64,000 nucleotides of DNA, taken from assembly GCF_029542205.1 (NCBI RefSeq), contig NZ_CP113783.1, forward strand, positions 2,347,001-2,411,000. Direction: 5' to 3'. The first letter of the stretch is position 1, and every line of letters begins with the position of its first letter. This stretch comes from Pseudoxanthomonas sp. SE1 (GTDB lineage Bacteria > Pseudomonadota > Gammaproteobacteria > Xanthomonadales > Xanthomonadaceae). Below the pieces are notes generated by a model that was not told the DNA's origin, did no database searches, and was given only the letters and a program-made list of their open reading frames with translations. Positions 15,462-24,759 of the stretch are shown here, in pieces. Both the position numbers and the translations under genes were made by a program.

Positions 15462-16826
15462 ATGGCAGACTATTCGCTGGGTTATGGCGGCATCGGCACC
15501 GGGATGGACATCAATGGCATGGTGTCCCAGCTGGTGGCGGCCGATCGCGCGCCCGCGGAGAACCGCCTGACCCGCATCGAAAGCCAGGCCAAATTCAAGT
15601 TGTCCGCGCTGGGCACCGTCAGTTCCGCTTTCAGCAATCTGGACAAGGCGCTGACCGCGCTGAAGGCCGCTACCGCCTTCGATACCCGCACCGTCAAGTC
15701 CGCCACCGATACGGTAGTCGGCGCCACGGTGGGCAGCGGGACGCCCAACGGCACCTATGCGATCGAAGTGGTCGGACTGGCCACCGCCAACAAGTGGATC
15801 ACCAACCAGCCGGTGGCAGCGGACACGACCTTCGGCGCCGGTCAATTGACGCTGACGGTCGGCGGCGAAGCGCTGGCCATCGACATCGCCGCCGACAGCA
15901 CGCTGCAGGATGTCCGCAGCGCGATCAACGACGCCGCCCGCAGCAAGGGCGTGCAGGCCAGCGTGCTGACGTCCAATGACGGGCTCTACCTGTCCGTGTC
16001 GTCCGACAAGACCGGCGCCGCCAACGGCATCTCGCTGGCCTTCACCTCCGGCGGCAGCGACCTGCAGACCCTCGCTGCCAGCCTGCAGGAACGCGTCCCC
16101 GCCGCCGATGCCGAAGTGAAGATCGACGGCCTGACCGTGACCGCCAGCGGCAACAAGATCACCGATGCCGTGCCGGGACTGACCCTGGACCTGAAAACCC
16201 TGGGCACCAGCACCGTCACCGTGTCCACCGACACCGCAGCCGCCAGCAAGCTGATCCAGGATTTCGTGACCGCATACAACGCGGCCATCGGCGCCATCAA
16301 CACCTCGACCAAGTACAACGCCGAAAGCGACGAGCCTTCCGCCCTGACCGGCGATGCGCAGATGCGCAGCGCTTCGGGCCAGTTGAGGAACGTGCTCAGC
16401 GGCGTACTCGGCGACCTGGCGGCACAGGGCCTGGACGCCAAGACGCTGGGCCTGCAGACCAAGGGCTATCCGTCGTCCGACGGCACGCTGGTGTTCGACA
16501 GCAGCAAGTTCACCGCCGCGCTGGTCAGCGATCCCGAGAAGATCCGCACCGCCTTCACCGGCGACAGCGGTTTCGCGGGCAAGTTGCAGACGGCCGTGGG
16601 CAGCTATATCGGCACCAATGGCGCCTTCACCCAGCGCACCAGCGGCCTGAACGCCCAGATCAAGGATGTCGCCGCACAGCGCCTGGCGCTGGACGCGCGC
16701 ATGGAAGCCGTGGGCAACCGCTACAAGGCCCAGTTCGTGGCGATGGATTCGATGGTCGCCCAGATGAGCAGCACCAGCAGCTACCTGGCCCAGCAACTCG
16801 CCTCGCTCGCCAACCAGACCGGATAA
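15462..16826 (+). CDS. fliD: Flagellar filament cap protein FliD
   Basis: A 454-residue cap protein (HAP2) that sits at the filament tip and folds incoming flagellin. The N-terminal FliD domain opens with LGYGGIGTGMDINGMVSQLV. The C-terminal coiled region contains KFTAALVSDPEKIRTAF and ends in the helix LDARMEAVGNRYKAQFVAMD. The aggag ribosome binding site lies 7 bases before the ATG. It heads the fliD-fliS-fliT operon, read from the sigma-54 site at 15259. Confidence 0.95.
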   Translation: MADYSLGYGGIGTGMDINGMVSQLVAADRAPAENRLTRIESQAKFKLSALGTVSSAFSNLDKALTALKAATAFDTRTVKSATDTVVGATVGSGTPNGTYAIEVVGLATANKWITNQPVAADTTFGAGQLTLTVGGEALAIDIAADSTLQDVRSAINDAARSKGVQASVLTSNDGLYLSVSSDKTGAANGISLAFTSGGSDLQTLAASLQERVPAADAEVKIDGLTVTASGNKITDAVPGLTLDLKTLGTSTVTVSTDTAAASKLIQDFVTAYNAAIGAINTSTKYNAESDEPSALTGDAQMRSASGQLRNVLSGVLGDLAAQGLDAKTLGLQTKGYPSSDGTLVFDSSKFTAALVSDPEKIRTAFTGDSGFAGKLQTAVGSYIGTNGAFTQRTSGLNAQIKDVAAQRLALDARMEAVGNRYKAQFVAMDSMVAQMSSTSSYLAQQLASLANQTG

Positions 16827-16880
16827 CCGCCGATCCGAACCGCCGTCGGGTGACGCGCGGGGATCGCAGGAGAAAATGGA

Positions 16881-17297
16881 ATGTCATCGCATTCGTACGC
16901 CGCCCAGTACCGCAACACCGGCCTCAGCAGCGCCGTCATGGACGCCGATCCGCACCGCCTGGTGGCCCTGCTGCTGTCGGGCGCCTGCGAACGCCTGCGG
17001 CTGGCCGATGCGTGCATGGAACGTGGCGACCTGGCACGCAAGGGCAAGGCGATCGGCGAAGCGTGCGCCATCATCGGGCACCTCAATGGCTCGCTGGACC
17101 ACGAAGCGGGCGGCGAGATCGCCGGCAGTCTCTCCGCGCTGTACGACTACGTGCAGACGCGCCTGATCGACGCCAACCTGCACAACGACACCGCCGCACT
17201 GCGCGAGTCGCTCGACCTGCTGGGCGAGATCGAATCCGCCTGGAACGCCATTCCCTCCGAGCAGCGCCAGCCGCCGGCCATGGCCGCCGCGCGATGA
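16881..17297 (+). CDS. fliS: Flagellin export chaperone FliS
   Basis: A 138-residue cytoplasmic chaperone that binds the flagellin C-terminus and prevents premature polymerisation. The N-terminal YAAQYRNTGLSSAVMDADPH and the helical core with LVALLLSGACERLRLAD are typical. The gene overlaps the next by four bases (ATGA), which indicates translational coupling. Confidence 0.93.
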   Translation: MSSHSYAAQYRNTGLSSAVMDADPHRLVALLLSGACERLRLADACMERGDLARKGKAIGEACAIIGHLNGSLDHEAGGEIAGSLSALYDYVQTRLIDANLHNDTAALRESLDLLGEIESAWNAIPSEQRQPPAMAAAR

Positions 17298-17599
17298 ACG
17301 CCACACCGGCCCTCGACGACCTCTTCGCCCAGCTCGACGGCATGCGCCACGCCCTGCACGCGGGCGAACTGGAGGACGTCGAGCGCCTGCTCAACCGGCA
17401 CGACCACGACGTGCGCGCTTTCCTGCACGCCGACGGCGGCCGCTCCGCCGGTTACGACGCGCTGGCCGTGTTGCTGCGTGCGCAACTGGAACTGCAGAAG
17501 TCGATGCAGGACGCGCGCGAACAGGTGCGGATCCGCATGCACGTCAACCAGAGCGCCGACCGCGCCGCGCGCGCCTACCTTTCCGTTGTCGAGGGGTGA
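17294..17599 (+). CDS. FliT-like flagellar protein
   Basis: A 101-residue all-helical small protein starting in an ATGA overlap with fliS. Its size, helical nature and place directly after fliS match FliT, the FliD export chaperone, but sequence similarity is too weak to assert from reading alone. No motif beyond helical amphipathicity is visible. Confidence 0.65.
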   Translation: MNATPALDDLFAQLDGMRHALHAGELEDVERLLNRHDHDVRAFLHADGGRSAGYDALAVLLRAQLELQKSMQDAREQVRIRMHVNQSADRAARAYLSVVEG

Positions 17600-17602
17600 G
17601 CC

Positions 17603-18193
17603 ATGACCGCTTCGATCATCCTCGTGGAGCACCCTGCCGAGCATGCGCTGTTCGATGGCGCGCTCACCTGCGAGGTGGTGCTGCCCGCGCGCTTTGACGC
17701 GGGTGCACGGGTCCTGATGCAGGCCCCGTCGGAGGCCTTGCTGAAAGGGTTGGCTGTCGCCGAGGACGTGCGTGGCGAAGACCCCGACGACCGCAAGGAA
17801 GCCACCCCCACGCAGCAGCGCATCGAAGCCAAGCTGGACCTGGTGCTGTCGCTGCTCGGCCGGCTGGCGCGCAGCCAGCATGAAACCCTGCCCGCCACCC
17901 CGTTGCGCTGGTCGCACCGTGGCCTGCGCCTGGACGTCGTGTCGCCGCAGGACCTGGCCGTCGGCGTCGCCGGCGTGGTGACCGTGCAGCCCGCCACCTG
18001 GTTGAGCGACCACATCGAACTGCCCGCCACACTGCTGGCGCAGGCCGAAGGCTCGCAAGGCATGCAACATCTCTGGCTGCAGTTCGACACCCTGGGCGCC
18101 GGCCTTGCCGAAGCCATGGACCGCCACCTGTTCCGCCTGCATCGCCGCCAGATCGCCGAAGCCCGCCAATCCCAGCACGCGGCACGTCCGTAG
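17603..18193 (+). CDS. Flagellar-operon PilZ-like protein
   Basis: A 196-residue cytoplasmic protein at the end of the fliD operon, 3 bases after the FliT-like gene. In this position Xanthomonads usually have a PilZ-domain protein. The segment LRWSHRGLRLDVVSPQDL could be the strand region equivalent to the DxSxxG motif, but neither RxxxR nor DxSxxG is intact, so c-di-GMP binding is doubtful. It may act as a structural partner in flagellar c-di-GMP control. Confidence 0.55.
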   Translation: MTASIILVEHPAEHALFDGALTCEVVLPARFDAGARVLMQAPSEALLKGLAVAEDVRGEDPDDRKEATPTQQRIEAKLDLVLSLLGRLARSQHETLPATPLRWSHRGLRLDVVSPQDLAVGVAGVVTVQPATWLSDHIELPATLLAQAEGSQGMQHLWLQFDTLGAGLAEAMDRHLFRLHRRQIAEARQSQHAARP

Positions 18194-18409
18194 CCAGCTT
18201 TCCGCGCATCCACGCCCACTGCGGCATCCGCGACGTGCACGCATCACATGCCGCGATTGCGGTATTCGCCCTTTTCACGCGAACGCGGTCACCACAAGTG
18301 TGACTGATGTCGTGGTTTCACTTTTCCATCGCGATTCTGAATTGGCGCACGGGGACAGCGCGGCTATCGTGACATCACCAAGCAACGCGATATCGACTGG
18401 TTCTTCCCT

Positions 18410-19042
18410 GTGCGTGTACTCATCGTCGACGACCACACTCTGGTCCGCGCCGGCATCGGCCGGCTGCTGCAGTCGCTGCCCGACGTGGATGTCGTGGCCG
18501 AAGCCTGCAACGCGCAACAGGCGCTGGACATGGCGGCGATCCACCGCCCGGACCTGATCCTGCTCGACCTCTCCCTGCCCGACCGCAGCGGGCTGGACCT
18601 GCTGCCGCTGCTGCGCGAATCGCTGCCGCAGACCCGCGTGGTGATCATGTCCATGCACAACGATCCCACCCAGGTGCGCGTGGCGCTGGACCGCGGCTGC
18701 GCCGGCTTCGTGGTCAAGGAAGCCGCGCCGATGGAACTCGAACTCGCCCTGCGCGCCGCGGCCAGTGGTCAGGTGTTCCTGAGTCCGCAGGTGTCATCGA
18801 AGATGCTGGCGCCGATGCTCAATCCGCAGCGTCCCACCGGCATCGCCGCGCTGTCGCCGCGGCAACGCGAGATCCTGCGCCAGCTGGGCAGCGGCATGAG
18901 CAGCAAGGAAATCGCAGCCCAACTCGGCATCAGCGTGAAGACGGTGGAAACCCACCGCGCGCGGATGATGGAATCGCTGGGCTGCCGTCGCGCCAACGAT
19001 CTGCTGTTGCTGGCCGCACGCCACCAGAACGAACTGGCCTGA
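18410..19042 (+). CDS. LuxR/NarL-type response regulator
   Basis: A 210-residue two-domain regulator. The receiver domain (1-120) has acidic residues D8 and D9, the phospho-acceptor in LILLDLSLPD near residue 53, and lysine in FVVKEAA. The GerE helix-turn-helix (about 145-205) reads LSPRQREILRQLGSG, then SVKTVETHRARMM. GTG start. No histidine kinase is adjacent. Lying between the filament operon and rpoN, it may control flagellar genes, but the target is unknown. Confidence 0.85.
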   Translation: MRVLIVDDHTLVRAGIGRLLQSLPDVDVVAEACNAQQALDMAAIHRPDLILLDLSLPDRSGLDLLPLLRESLPQTRVVIMSMHNDPTQVRVALDRGCAGFVVKEAAPMELELALRAAASGQVFLSPQVSSKMLAPMLNPQRPTGIAALSPRQREILRQLGSGMSSKEIAAQLGISVKTVETHRARMMESLGCRRANDLLLLAARHQNELA

Positions 19043-19280
19043 GCCTTGCAGGAACGGCGTGGATGTCCCCCGCCGGCGACGGATTCCCGTTGCCGCACCG
19101 CCCTGACGGGCACTTCCCATCGACGATAACCCGACGCTGTAGGGGAAACCCTGACGGCCAGTGGGGTGTGCCCGCAGCACAACCAGAAACGCCCTGATTT
19201 TTTTTCCGTCACCGGGCGCCCAAAGTGTTCACACGATGTGAAGCCGACCTCGGCACGCCATCGAATCGGGGACAACGGGA

Positions 19281-20705
19281 ATGAAGACGGGACTTTCCAC
19301 CCAACTGGGGCAGCAACTCCATCTGACGCCACAACTGCTGCAGTCGATCCGGCTGCTGCAGCTGGATGGCCTGCAGTTGGAGATGGAAGTGCGCCGCGCA
19401 CTGGACCTCAATCCGCTGCTGGAAGTCGAAGAAGCACAGGATGCCGAGACGGCCGCCGAGATCGAACTGTTGCCGGCGCAGGACGCCGCCGCCCTCGATG
19501 CCGCCGCGTTCGACGAACTGCCCGAATCCAGCCTGTGGGACGTGGCCGGCGCCAACTGGCAGGACGGCGACGACGACCGCATGCAGCGCGTGGAAGCCGG
19601 CGAATCCAGCGATCCGCATGTGCGCGTGCTCGACCGACTGGCGCTGGAACTGGATGGCCGGGCGCTTGACGTGGTCGCCTTCTGGCTCGAACACACCAAC
19701 GACGCCGGCTACCTGGAACAGGCGCCCGACACCCTGGCGCTGCTGGCCTCGGCCCGCTTCGACCTGACCACCGACGCCGCGCTGCAGCTGCGCGAGCGCC
19801 TGCTGCGGGGCGAATTCCCCGGCCTGGCCGCCGCCGACGTGCGCGAGTGCCTGCAGGTGCAACTGGACTGCCTGCAAGGCCGCGTGCCTGGCCGCCATGT
19901 CGCCCGCCGCATCGTCGCCGAAGGCCTGGCGCTGCTGGCCGCACACGAATACGACGCCCTCGCCCGCCTGCTGGACCTGGAACTCGACCAGGTCATGGAA
20001 GGCGTGCGACTGGTGCTGTCGCTGGATGCGCGCCCCGGCGCGTCGCTGGCGCCGGCACCCACCGGCTACATCGTCCCGGACGTGGTCGCCTGGCATGCCG
20101 ACTGCGCCTGGCGCGTGGCCCTGAACCCGGCGACCACACCGCGCGTGCGCGTCAATCCGATGCAGGAACGCGCGCTGGACCAGGCCGAAGCCTCCGAAGG
20201 CGCCGGCAAGCTGCGCGAGCTGCTGCAGGAAGCGCGCTGGCTGACCCGCGGCCTTTCGATCCGTTACGACACGCTGCTGCGGACGGCACGCGCCATCGTC
20301 GAGCGCCAGGCCGGTTTCCTGGCCCAGGGCGATGAAGCGATGGCCCCGCTGACGCTCAAGGAGATCGCCGACGCCATCGGCATGCACGAATCCACCGTTT
20401 CGCGCATCACCACAGGCAAGTACATGCAGACGCCGCGCGGCACGTTCGAGCTCAAGCATTTCTTCGCGGTACGACTGGAAGGCGCCAACGTGTCCGGACC
20501 GGCCGTGCGCGCCATGGTGCGCCGCCTGATCGACTCCGAACCGGCCGGCAAGCCGCTGGCCGACGAAGCCATCGCCGGCCTGCTGGCCCGCCAGGGCATC
20601 CACATTGCCCGCAGAACTGTGGCGAAGTACCGGGAACAGCTCGATATCGCTCCCGCCCGGGAACGCCGACGCGCTACCGTACCGGTCTTGGCCAAGGCCG
20701 GATAA
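19281..20705 (+). CDS. rpoN: RNA polymerase sigma-54 factor RpoN
   Basis: A 474-residue sigma-54 factor. Region I (LGQQLHLTPQLLQSIRLLQL) binds activators, an acidic region II follows (about 45-100), then the core-binding domain. The helix-turn-helix lies in the segment MHESTVSRITTGKY, and the RpoN box ARRTVAKYREQ lies near residues 444-454, contacting the -24 element. Its place before vemR and fleQ identifies it as the flagellar copy, called rpoN2 in Xanthomonas. It serves the four sigma-54 sites in this window. Confidence 0.95.
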   Translation: MKTGLSTQLGQQLHLTPQLLQSIRLLQLDGLQLEMEVRRALDLNPLLEVEEAQDAETAAEIELLPAQDAAALDAAAFDELPESSLWDVAGANWQDGDDDRMQRVEAGESSDPHVRVLDRLALELDGRALDVVAFWLEHTNDAGYLEQAPDTLALLASARFDLTTDAALQLRERLLRGEFPGLAAADVRECLQVQLDCLQGRVPGRHVARRIVAEGLALLAAHEYDALARLLDLELDQVMEGVRLVLSLDARPGASLAPAPTGYIVPDVVAWHADCAWRVALNPATTPRVRVNPMQERALDQAEASEGAGKLRELLQEARWLTRGLSIRYDTLLRTARAIVERQAGFLAQGDEAMAPLTLKEIADAIGMHESTVSRITTGKYMQTPRGTFELKHFFAVRLEGANVSGPAVRAMVRRLIDSEPAGKPLADEAIAGLLARQGIHIARRTVAKYREQLDIAPARERRRATVPVLAKAG

Positions 20706-20723
20706 GAACGGAGCACGACCGCA

Positions 20724-21104
20724 ATGAGCAAGATCACCGTACTGCTGGTGGACGACCACGAAGGTTTCATCAACGCCGCCCTGCGCCACCTGCGCAAGGT
20801 GGAGTGGCTGGACATCGTGGGCCGCGCCAGCAACGGCCTGGAAGCCATCGAACGCTCGGAGACCCTGCGTCCGGACGTGGTGCTGATGGACCTTGCCATG
20901 CCGGAGATGGGGGGGCTGCAGGCTACCCGCCTCATCAAGACGCAGGACGCACCGCCCTTCATCGTGATCGCCAGCCATTTCGACGACGCCGAGCACCGCG
21001 AACACGCGATGCGCGCCGGTGCCGACGAATTCGTCAGCAAGCTTTCCTACATCCAGGAAGTCTTGCCCATCCTCGAAAGGTTCAAAGACAGCCGCCATGA
21101 GTGA
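20724..21104 (+). CDS. vemR: Single-domain response regulator VemR
   Basis: A 126-residue stand-alone receiver domain with acidic pair D10/D11, phospho-acceptor D56 (VVLMDLAMPEMGG) and no output domain. The rpoN-vemR-fleQ order is characteristic of Xanthomonas, where VemR affects motility, exopolysaccharide and virulence and works with FleQ. It overlaps fleQ by 8 bases, so the two are translationally coupled. The cognate kinase is not in this stretch. Confidence 0.88.
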   Translation: MSKITVLLVDDHEGFINAALRHLRKVEWLDIVGRASNGLEAIERSETLRPDVVLMDLAMPEMGGLQATRLIKTQDAPPFIVIASHFDDAEHREHAMRAGADEFVSKLSYIQEVLPILERFKDSRHE

Positions 21105-22557
21105 ATCCCGCATCCTCGTCATCGACGCCGACGCCACGCGTGCCGAACGCCTGGCCGGCCTGCTCGAATTCATGGACCTGACACCCCGCTGGGTCGCCAG
21201 CGCCGGTGACGTGGATGTGCGCCGCCAGCGCCCGCACGACTGGCTCGCGATCGTCGTCGGCACCCTCGACGACGGCAAGGCCGCCGACGCGTTCTTCGCC
21301 TGGCTGGGCAAGGCGCAGCTGCCGCCGCCGGTGCTGCTGATGGAAGGCGACACCGCCGCCTTCGCCACCGCGCACGGCCTGCACCACGTCGGCGTATGGA
21401 CGCTGGAAAGCCCCATCCGCCACGTGCAGCTGGAAGCCTGCCTGCGCCGCGCCAGCCTGAAGCGGCTGGATACCGAACACCAGGCCCAGCAGGTCACCAC
21501 CAGCGGCCCGACCGGCAACAGCCCGGCCGTCACCCGCCTGCGCCGCATGATCGAACAGGTCGCCAGCTTCGACACCACGGTGCTGGTGCTGGGCGAATCC
21601 GGCACCGGCAAGGAAGTGGTGGCGCGCGCCATCCACGACCAGTCGCCGCGCCGCGACGGGCCGTTCGTTGCCATCAACTGCGGCGCCATTCCGCCGGACC
21701 TGCTGGAAAGCGAACTGTTCGGCCACGAGAAAGGCGCCTTCACCGGTGCACTCAGCGCCCGCAAGGGCCGTTTCGAGATGGCCGAGGGCGGCACGCTGCT
21801 GCTGGACGAGATCGGCGACATGAGCCTGCCGATGCAGGTCAAGCTGCTGCGCGTACTGCAGGAGCGCAGCTTCGAACGCGTGGGCGGCAACCAGACCATC
21901 CGCTGCAATGTGCGCGTGATCGCCGCCACCCATCGCAACCTGGAAGCGCGCATCGCCGACGGCCACTTCCGCGAAGACCTGTTCTACCGCCTCAACGTGT
22001 TCCCCATCGAGATGCCGGCGCTGCGCGAGCGCGCCGACGACCTGCCCGACCTGGTCACCACCATCGCCGCGCAACTGGCACGCACCGGCCGCGGTGAAGT
22101 GCGCTTCGCCAACGAAACGCTGCAGGCACTGCGCCTGTACGCATGGCCGGGCAACGTACGCGAGCTGACCAACCTGGTCGAACGGCTGGCCGTGCTGCAT
22201 CCGGGCGGGCTGGTGCGCGTGGCCGACCTGCCCAAGCGCTACCAGCCGGAAGGCATGGAGGCGCTGGTCGCCCATGCGCCCGCGCCTGCACCGGTGGCCG
22301 CTGCACCGGCCCCGCTGCCGACCGCCGTCGTGGCCGCCGCGGTGTCGCCGGCCGACCGCCTGCCCGAATCCGGCATCGACCTGCGCGAACACATCGCGCA
22401 GATCGAGCTGAACCTGATCCGCGATGCGCTGGACCGCGCCGGTGGCGTGGTCGCGCACGCCGCGCAATTGCTGGGCCTGCGCCGCACCACGCTGGTGGAG
22501 AAGCTGCGCAAGTACGGCATCGAGCGCGAAGAGGTCGCGCTGGCGACGGAAAACTGA
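21097..22557 (+). CDS. fleQ: Sigma-54-dependent flagellar master activator FleQ
   Basis: A 486-residue enhancer-binding protein. The N-terminal FleQ domain (1-120) is receiver-like but lacks a phospho-acceptor aspartate. The AAA+ domain has Walker A GESGTGKE (166-173), the sigma-54 contact loop GAFTGA (213-218) and Walker B GGTLLLDEIGDM (231-242). The C-terminal Fis-type helix-turn-helix is near 450-480. It activates RpoN promoters of class II flagellar genes, and in Pseudomonas it is a c-di-GMP receptor. Its targets here are probably the sigma-54 sites before fliD, fliE, fliL and flhB. Confidence 0.95.
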   Translation: MSESRILVIDADATRAERLAGLLEFMDLTPRWVASAGDVDVRRQRPHDWLAIVVGTLDDGKAADAFFAWLGKAQLPPPVLLMEGDTAAFATAHGLHHVGVWTLESPIRHVQLEACLRRASLKRLDTEHQAQQVTTSGPTGNSPAVTRLRRMIEQVASFDTTVLVLGESGTGKEVVARAIHDQSPRRDGPFVAINCGAIPPDLLESELFGHEKGAFTGALSARKGRFEMAEGGTLLLDEIGDMSLPMQVKLLRVLQERSFERVGGNQTIRCNVRVIAATHRNLEARIADGHFREDLFYRLNVFPIEMPALRERADDLPDLVTTIAAQLARTGRGEVRFANETLQALRLYAWPGNVRELTNLVERLAVLHPGGLVRVADLPKRYQPEGMEALVAHAPAPAPVAAAPAPLPTAVVAAAVSPADRLPESGIDLREHIAQIELNLIRDALDRAGGVVAHAAQLLGLRRTTLVEKLRKYGIEREEVALATEN

Positions 22558-22577
22558 CTGGCGACGGACGGCGTTTG

Positions 22578-22593
22578 CGGCACGGGTCTTGCA
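22578..22593 (+). promoter_or_regulatory. Sigma-54 promoter of the fliE operon
   Basis: CGGCACG-N4-TTGCA, with exact -24/-12 spacing, lies 42 bases before fliE and just after the fleQ stop. Confidence 0.85.
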
Positions 22594-22634
22594 ACTGATC
22601 CGGCAAGAAACCCCGACGACCGAAGCACCCGCCC

Positions 22635-22994
22635 ATGTCCGACGTCTCCTCCATCCTCTCGCAGATCCGCAGTTACCAGCACCAGGTCGGTACGCGCGCC
22701 CTCGAGCCGATGCCGAACCCGGGTGCGTTCACCCCGAACCGGGTGGGGTTCGAGCAGCCGGGCGTCAAGGCGCCGAGTTTCGGCGACACGCTGCAGAACG
22801 CGCTGGAAGGCGTGAACAACGCGCAGAAGACCTCCGGCGCCCTGGCGCAGGCCTTCGAACTGGGGGATCCGCGCGCTGACCTGGCGCGGGTGATGGTGGC
22901 CGCACAGCAATCGCAGGTCGCCTTCCGCGCCACGGTGGAAGTCCGCAACCGCCTGGTGCAGGCGTACCAGGACGTGATGAACATGCCGCTGTAG
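22635..22994 (+). CDS. fliE: Flagellar hook-basal body protein FliE
   Basis: A 119-residue basal-body protein that joins the MS-ring to the rod. Family marks are the N-terminal SSILSQIRSYQHQV and the C-terminal KSQVAFRATVEVRNR-type segment (here QQSQVAFRATVEVRNRLVQA) followed by YQDVMNMPL. It heads the fliE-K operon. Its TAG stop lies inside the first bases of a palindromic repeat at 22990. Confidence 0.95.
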   Translation: MSDVSSILSQIRSYQHQVGTRALEPMPNPGAFTPNRVGFEQPGVKAPSFGDTLQNALEGVNNAQKTSGALAQAFELGDPRADLARVMVAAQQSQVAFRATVEVRNRLVQAYQDVMNMPL

Positions 22995-23047
22995 CGCCGA
23001 GCTTGCTCGGCTGGATTGAACAGCAGCCGGGCAAGCCCGGCTCCACA
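22990..23047. repeat. Short palindromic repeat overlapping the fliE stop
   Basis: Arms 22990-23012 and 23025-23047 form an imperfect inverted repeat, each arm being a small hairpin (gccgagcttgctcggc type). It begins within the last codon of fliE and supplies its TAG. It lies inside the fliE-fliF gap and may modulate mRNA processing. Confidence 0.65.
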
Positions 23048-23085
23048 AGAACCCACACGCCGTTTGAACCGGGAACCGCAACACC

Positions 23086-24759
23086 ATGGCCCTCACGCTG
23101 TCGAAGGAAGCCCTGAAGGAATCGCTGACCGCCGACAAGGCCGGTGCGGCGCTGACCAAGATCCAGGACGCCCGCGTGTTCAAGCAGATGGGCACGCTGC
23201 TGCTGATCGCCGGTGCGGTCGCCGTGGGCATGATGGTGTTCTTCTGGTCGCAGAAGCCCGCATACACACCGCTGTATACCGGCCTGGACGCGAAGGCCAC
23301 CGCCGAAGCCACCGACATGCTGCGCGCGGCGCAGATCCCGTTCCAGCTGGACCAGGCCAGCGGCGCGATTTCGGTACCGGAAGAAAACCTGCACGACGCC
23401 CGCCTGAAGCTGGCCGGTGCCGGCCTGGCCGAAAGCGGCCGCCTCGGCTTCGAGATGATGGAGCGCGATCCGGGCTTCGGCGTCAGCCAGTTCGTCGAGA
23501 ACGCACGCTACCAGCACGCGCTGGAAACCGAGCTGGTCCGCACCATCACCACCCTGCGCCCGGTCCGCGACGCGCGCGTGCACCTGGCCATTCCCAAGCC
23601 CAGCGCCTTCACCCGCCAGCGCGAGGTCGCCAGCGCGTCGGTCGTGCTGGACCTGCGTTCCGGTGCATTGCTGGAACGCAACCAGGTGGATGCCATCGTG
23701 CACCTGGTGTCGTCCAGCATTCCCGACCTGGCACCCGAGCGCGTCACCGTGGTCGACCAGAGCGGCCGCATGCTGACCATCAGCGATCCGAACAGCGAAG
23801 CGGCGCTCAACGCCGCCCAGTTCGAACGCGTACGCAAGCTGGAAACCTCGTTCAACGACCGCATCCGCGAACTGCTGGAACCGCTCACCGGTCCCGGCCG
23901 CGTGAATGCCGAAGTCGCCGTGGACATGGACTTCTCGGTCACCGAAGAAGCACGCGAAACCTTCGCAAACGATCCGGCCAAGATCCGCAGCGAGCAGGTC
24001 AGCCAGAACACCGTCGCCGGCACTGGTCCCGAAGGCGTGCCCGGCGCGACCAGCAACACCCCGCCCGGTCCGAATGCCGCCGCTGCGCCCAACCCCGCCG
24101 CGCCGACGGAAACCTCCAGCAGCGCCACCCGCAACTTCGAGATGGACCGCACGCTGCAGCACACCCGCCAGCCGGCCGGCCGCGTGCGCCGCGTCACCGC
24201 CGCCGTGCTGGTCGACCACGTGCCGCGCACCGGCGAGAACGGCAAGGTCGTCATGACCGCGCTGGACGCCGCCACCCTGGCCCGCATCGAAGCGCTGGTG
24301 AAGGAAGCCGTGGGCTTCGACGCCGCGCGCGGCGACTCGGTCTCGGTGATGAACGCGCCGTTCGTGCGCGAAACCGAAGCCCCGGTGGACGTGCCTTTCT
24401 GGGAAAGCCCGTGGCTGCACAACCCGATGCTGCGCGATATCGCCCGCTACGGCCTCGGTGCGCTGGTCGTCATCGCGCTGCTGTTCGGCGTGCTGCGCCC
24501 GGCCATGCGCCAGATCATCCATCCGGCCACCCGGCGGAGGACGCAGGACGAGGACGACGGCATCGACGTCACCGTGATGGACGAGGACGACATGGAGGCC
24601 GGCGCCCTGGCCACGCTGTCGCACGACGCACTGCCGCCGATGCGCGCCCTGCCCTCCGATGCCTACGAAGACCGTCTGCGCCAGGCGCGCGAAGCGGTGA
24701 AGACCGATTCCAAGCAGGTGGCGCAGGTCGTGAAGGACTGGGTGGCCAGCGATGAATAA
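23086..24759 (+). CDS. fliF: Flagellar MS-ring protein FliF
   Basis: A 557-residue MS-ring protein with a transmembrane helix near residues 42-62 (LLLIAGAVAVGMMVFFW) and another near 450-470 (YGLGALVVIALLFGVLRPAM). The periplasmic ring-building domains lie between them (YTPLYTGLDAKATAEATDML and VSQFVENARYQHALETELVR are family hallmarks). The C-terminal acidic tail binds FliG. It overlaps fliG by 8 bases. Confidence 0.96.
   Translation: MALTLSKEALKESLTADKAGAALTKIQDARVFKQMGTLLLIAGAVAVGMMVFFWSQKPAYTPLYTGLDAKATAEATDMLRAAQIPFQLDQASGAISVPEENLHDARLKLAGAGLAESGRLGFEMMERDPGFGVSQFVENARYQHALETELVRTITTLRPVRDARVHLAIPKPSAFTRQREVASASVVLDLRSGALLERNQVDAIVHLVSSSIPDLAPERVTVVDQSGRMLTISDPNSEAALNAAQFERVRKLETSFNDRIRELLEPLTGPGRVNAEVAVDMDFSVTEEARETFANDPAKIRSEQVSQNTVAGTGPEGVPGATSNTPPGPNAAAAPNPAAPTETSSSATRNFEMDRTLQHTRQPAGRVRRVTAAVLVDHVPRTGENGKVVMTALDAATLARIEALVKEAVGFDAARGDSVSVMNAPFVRETEAPVDVPFWESPWLHNPMLRDIARYGLGALVVIALLFGVLRPAMRQIIHPATRRRTQDEDDGIDVTVMDEDDMEAGALATLSHDALPPMRALPSDAYEDRLRQAREAVKTDSKQVAQVVKDWVASDE

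Noticed and set aside
19209..21953. 914-codon antisense frame opposite rpoN, vemR and fleQ
   Set aside because: It spans three convincingly identified genes and their gaps; sequence is low-complexity Arg/Ser/Ala of the antisense type.
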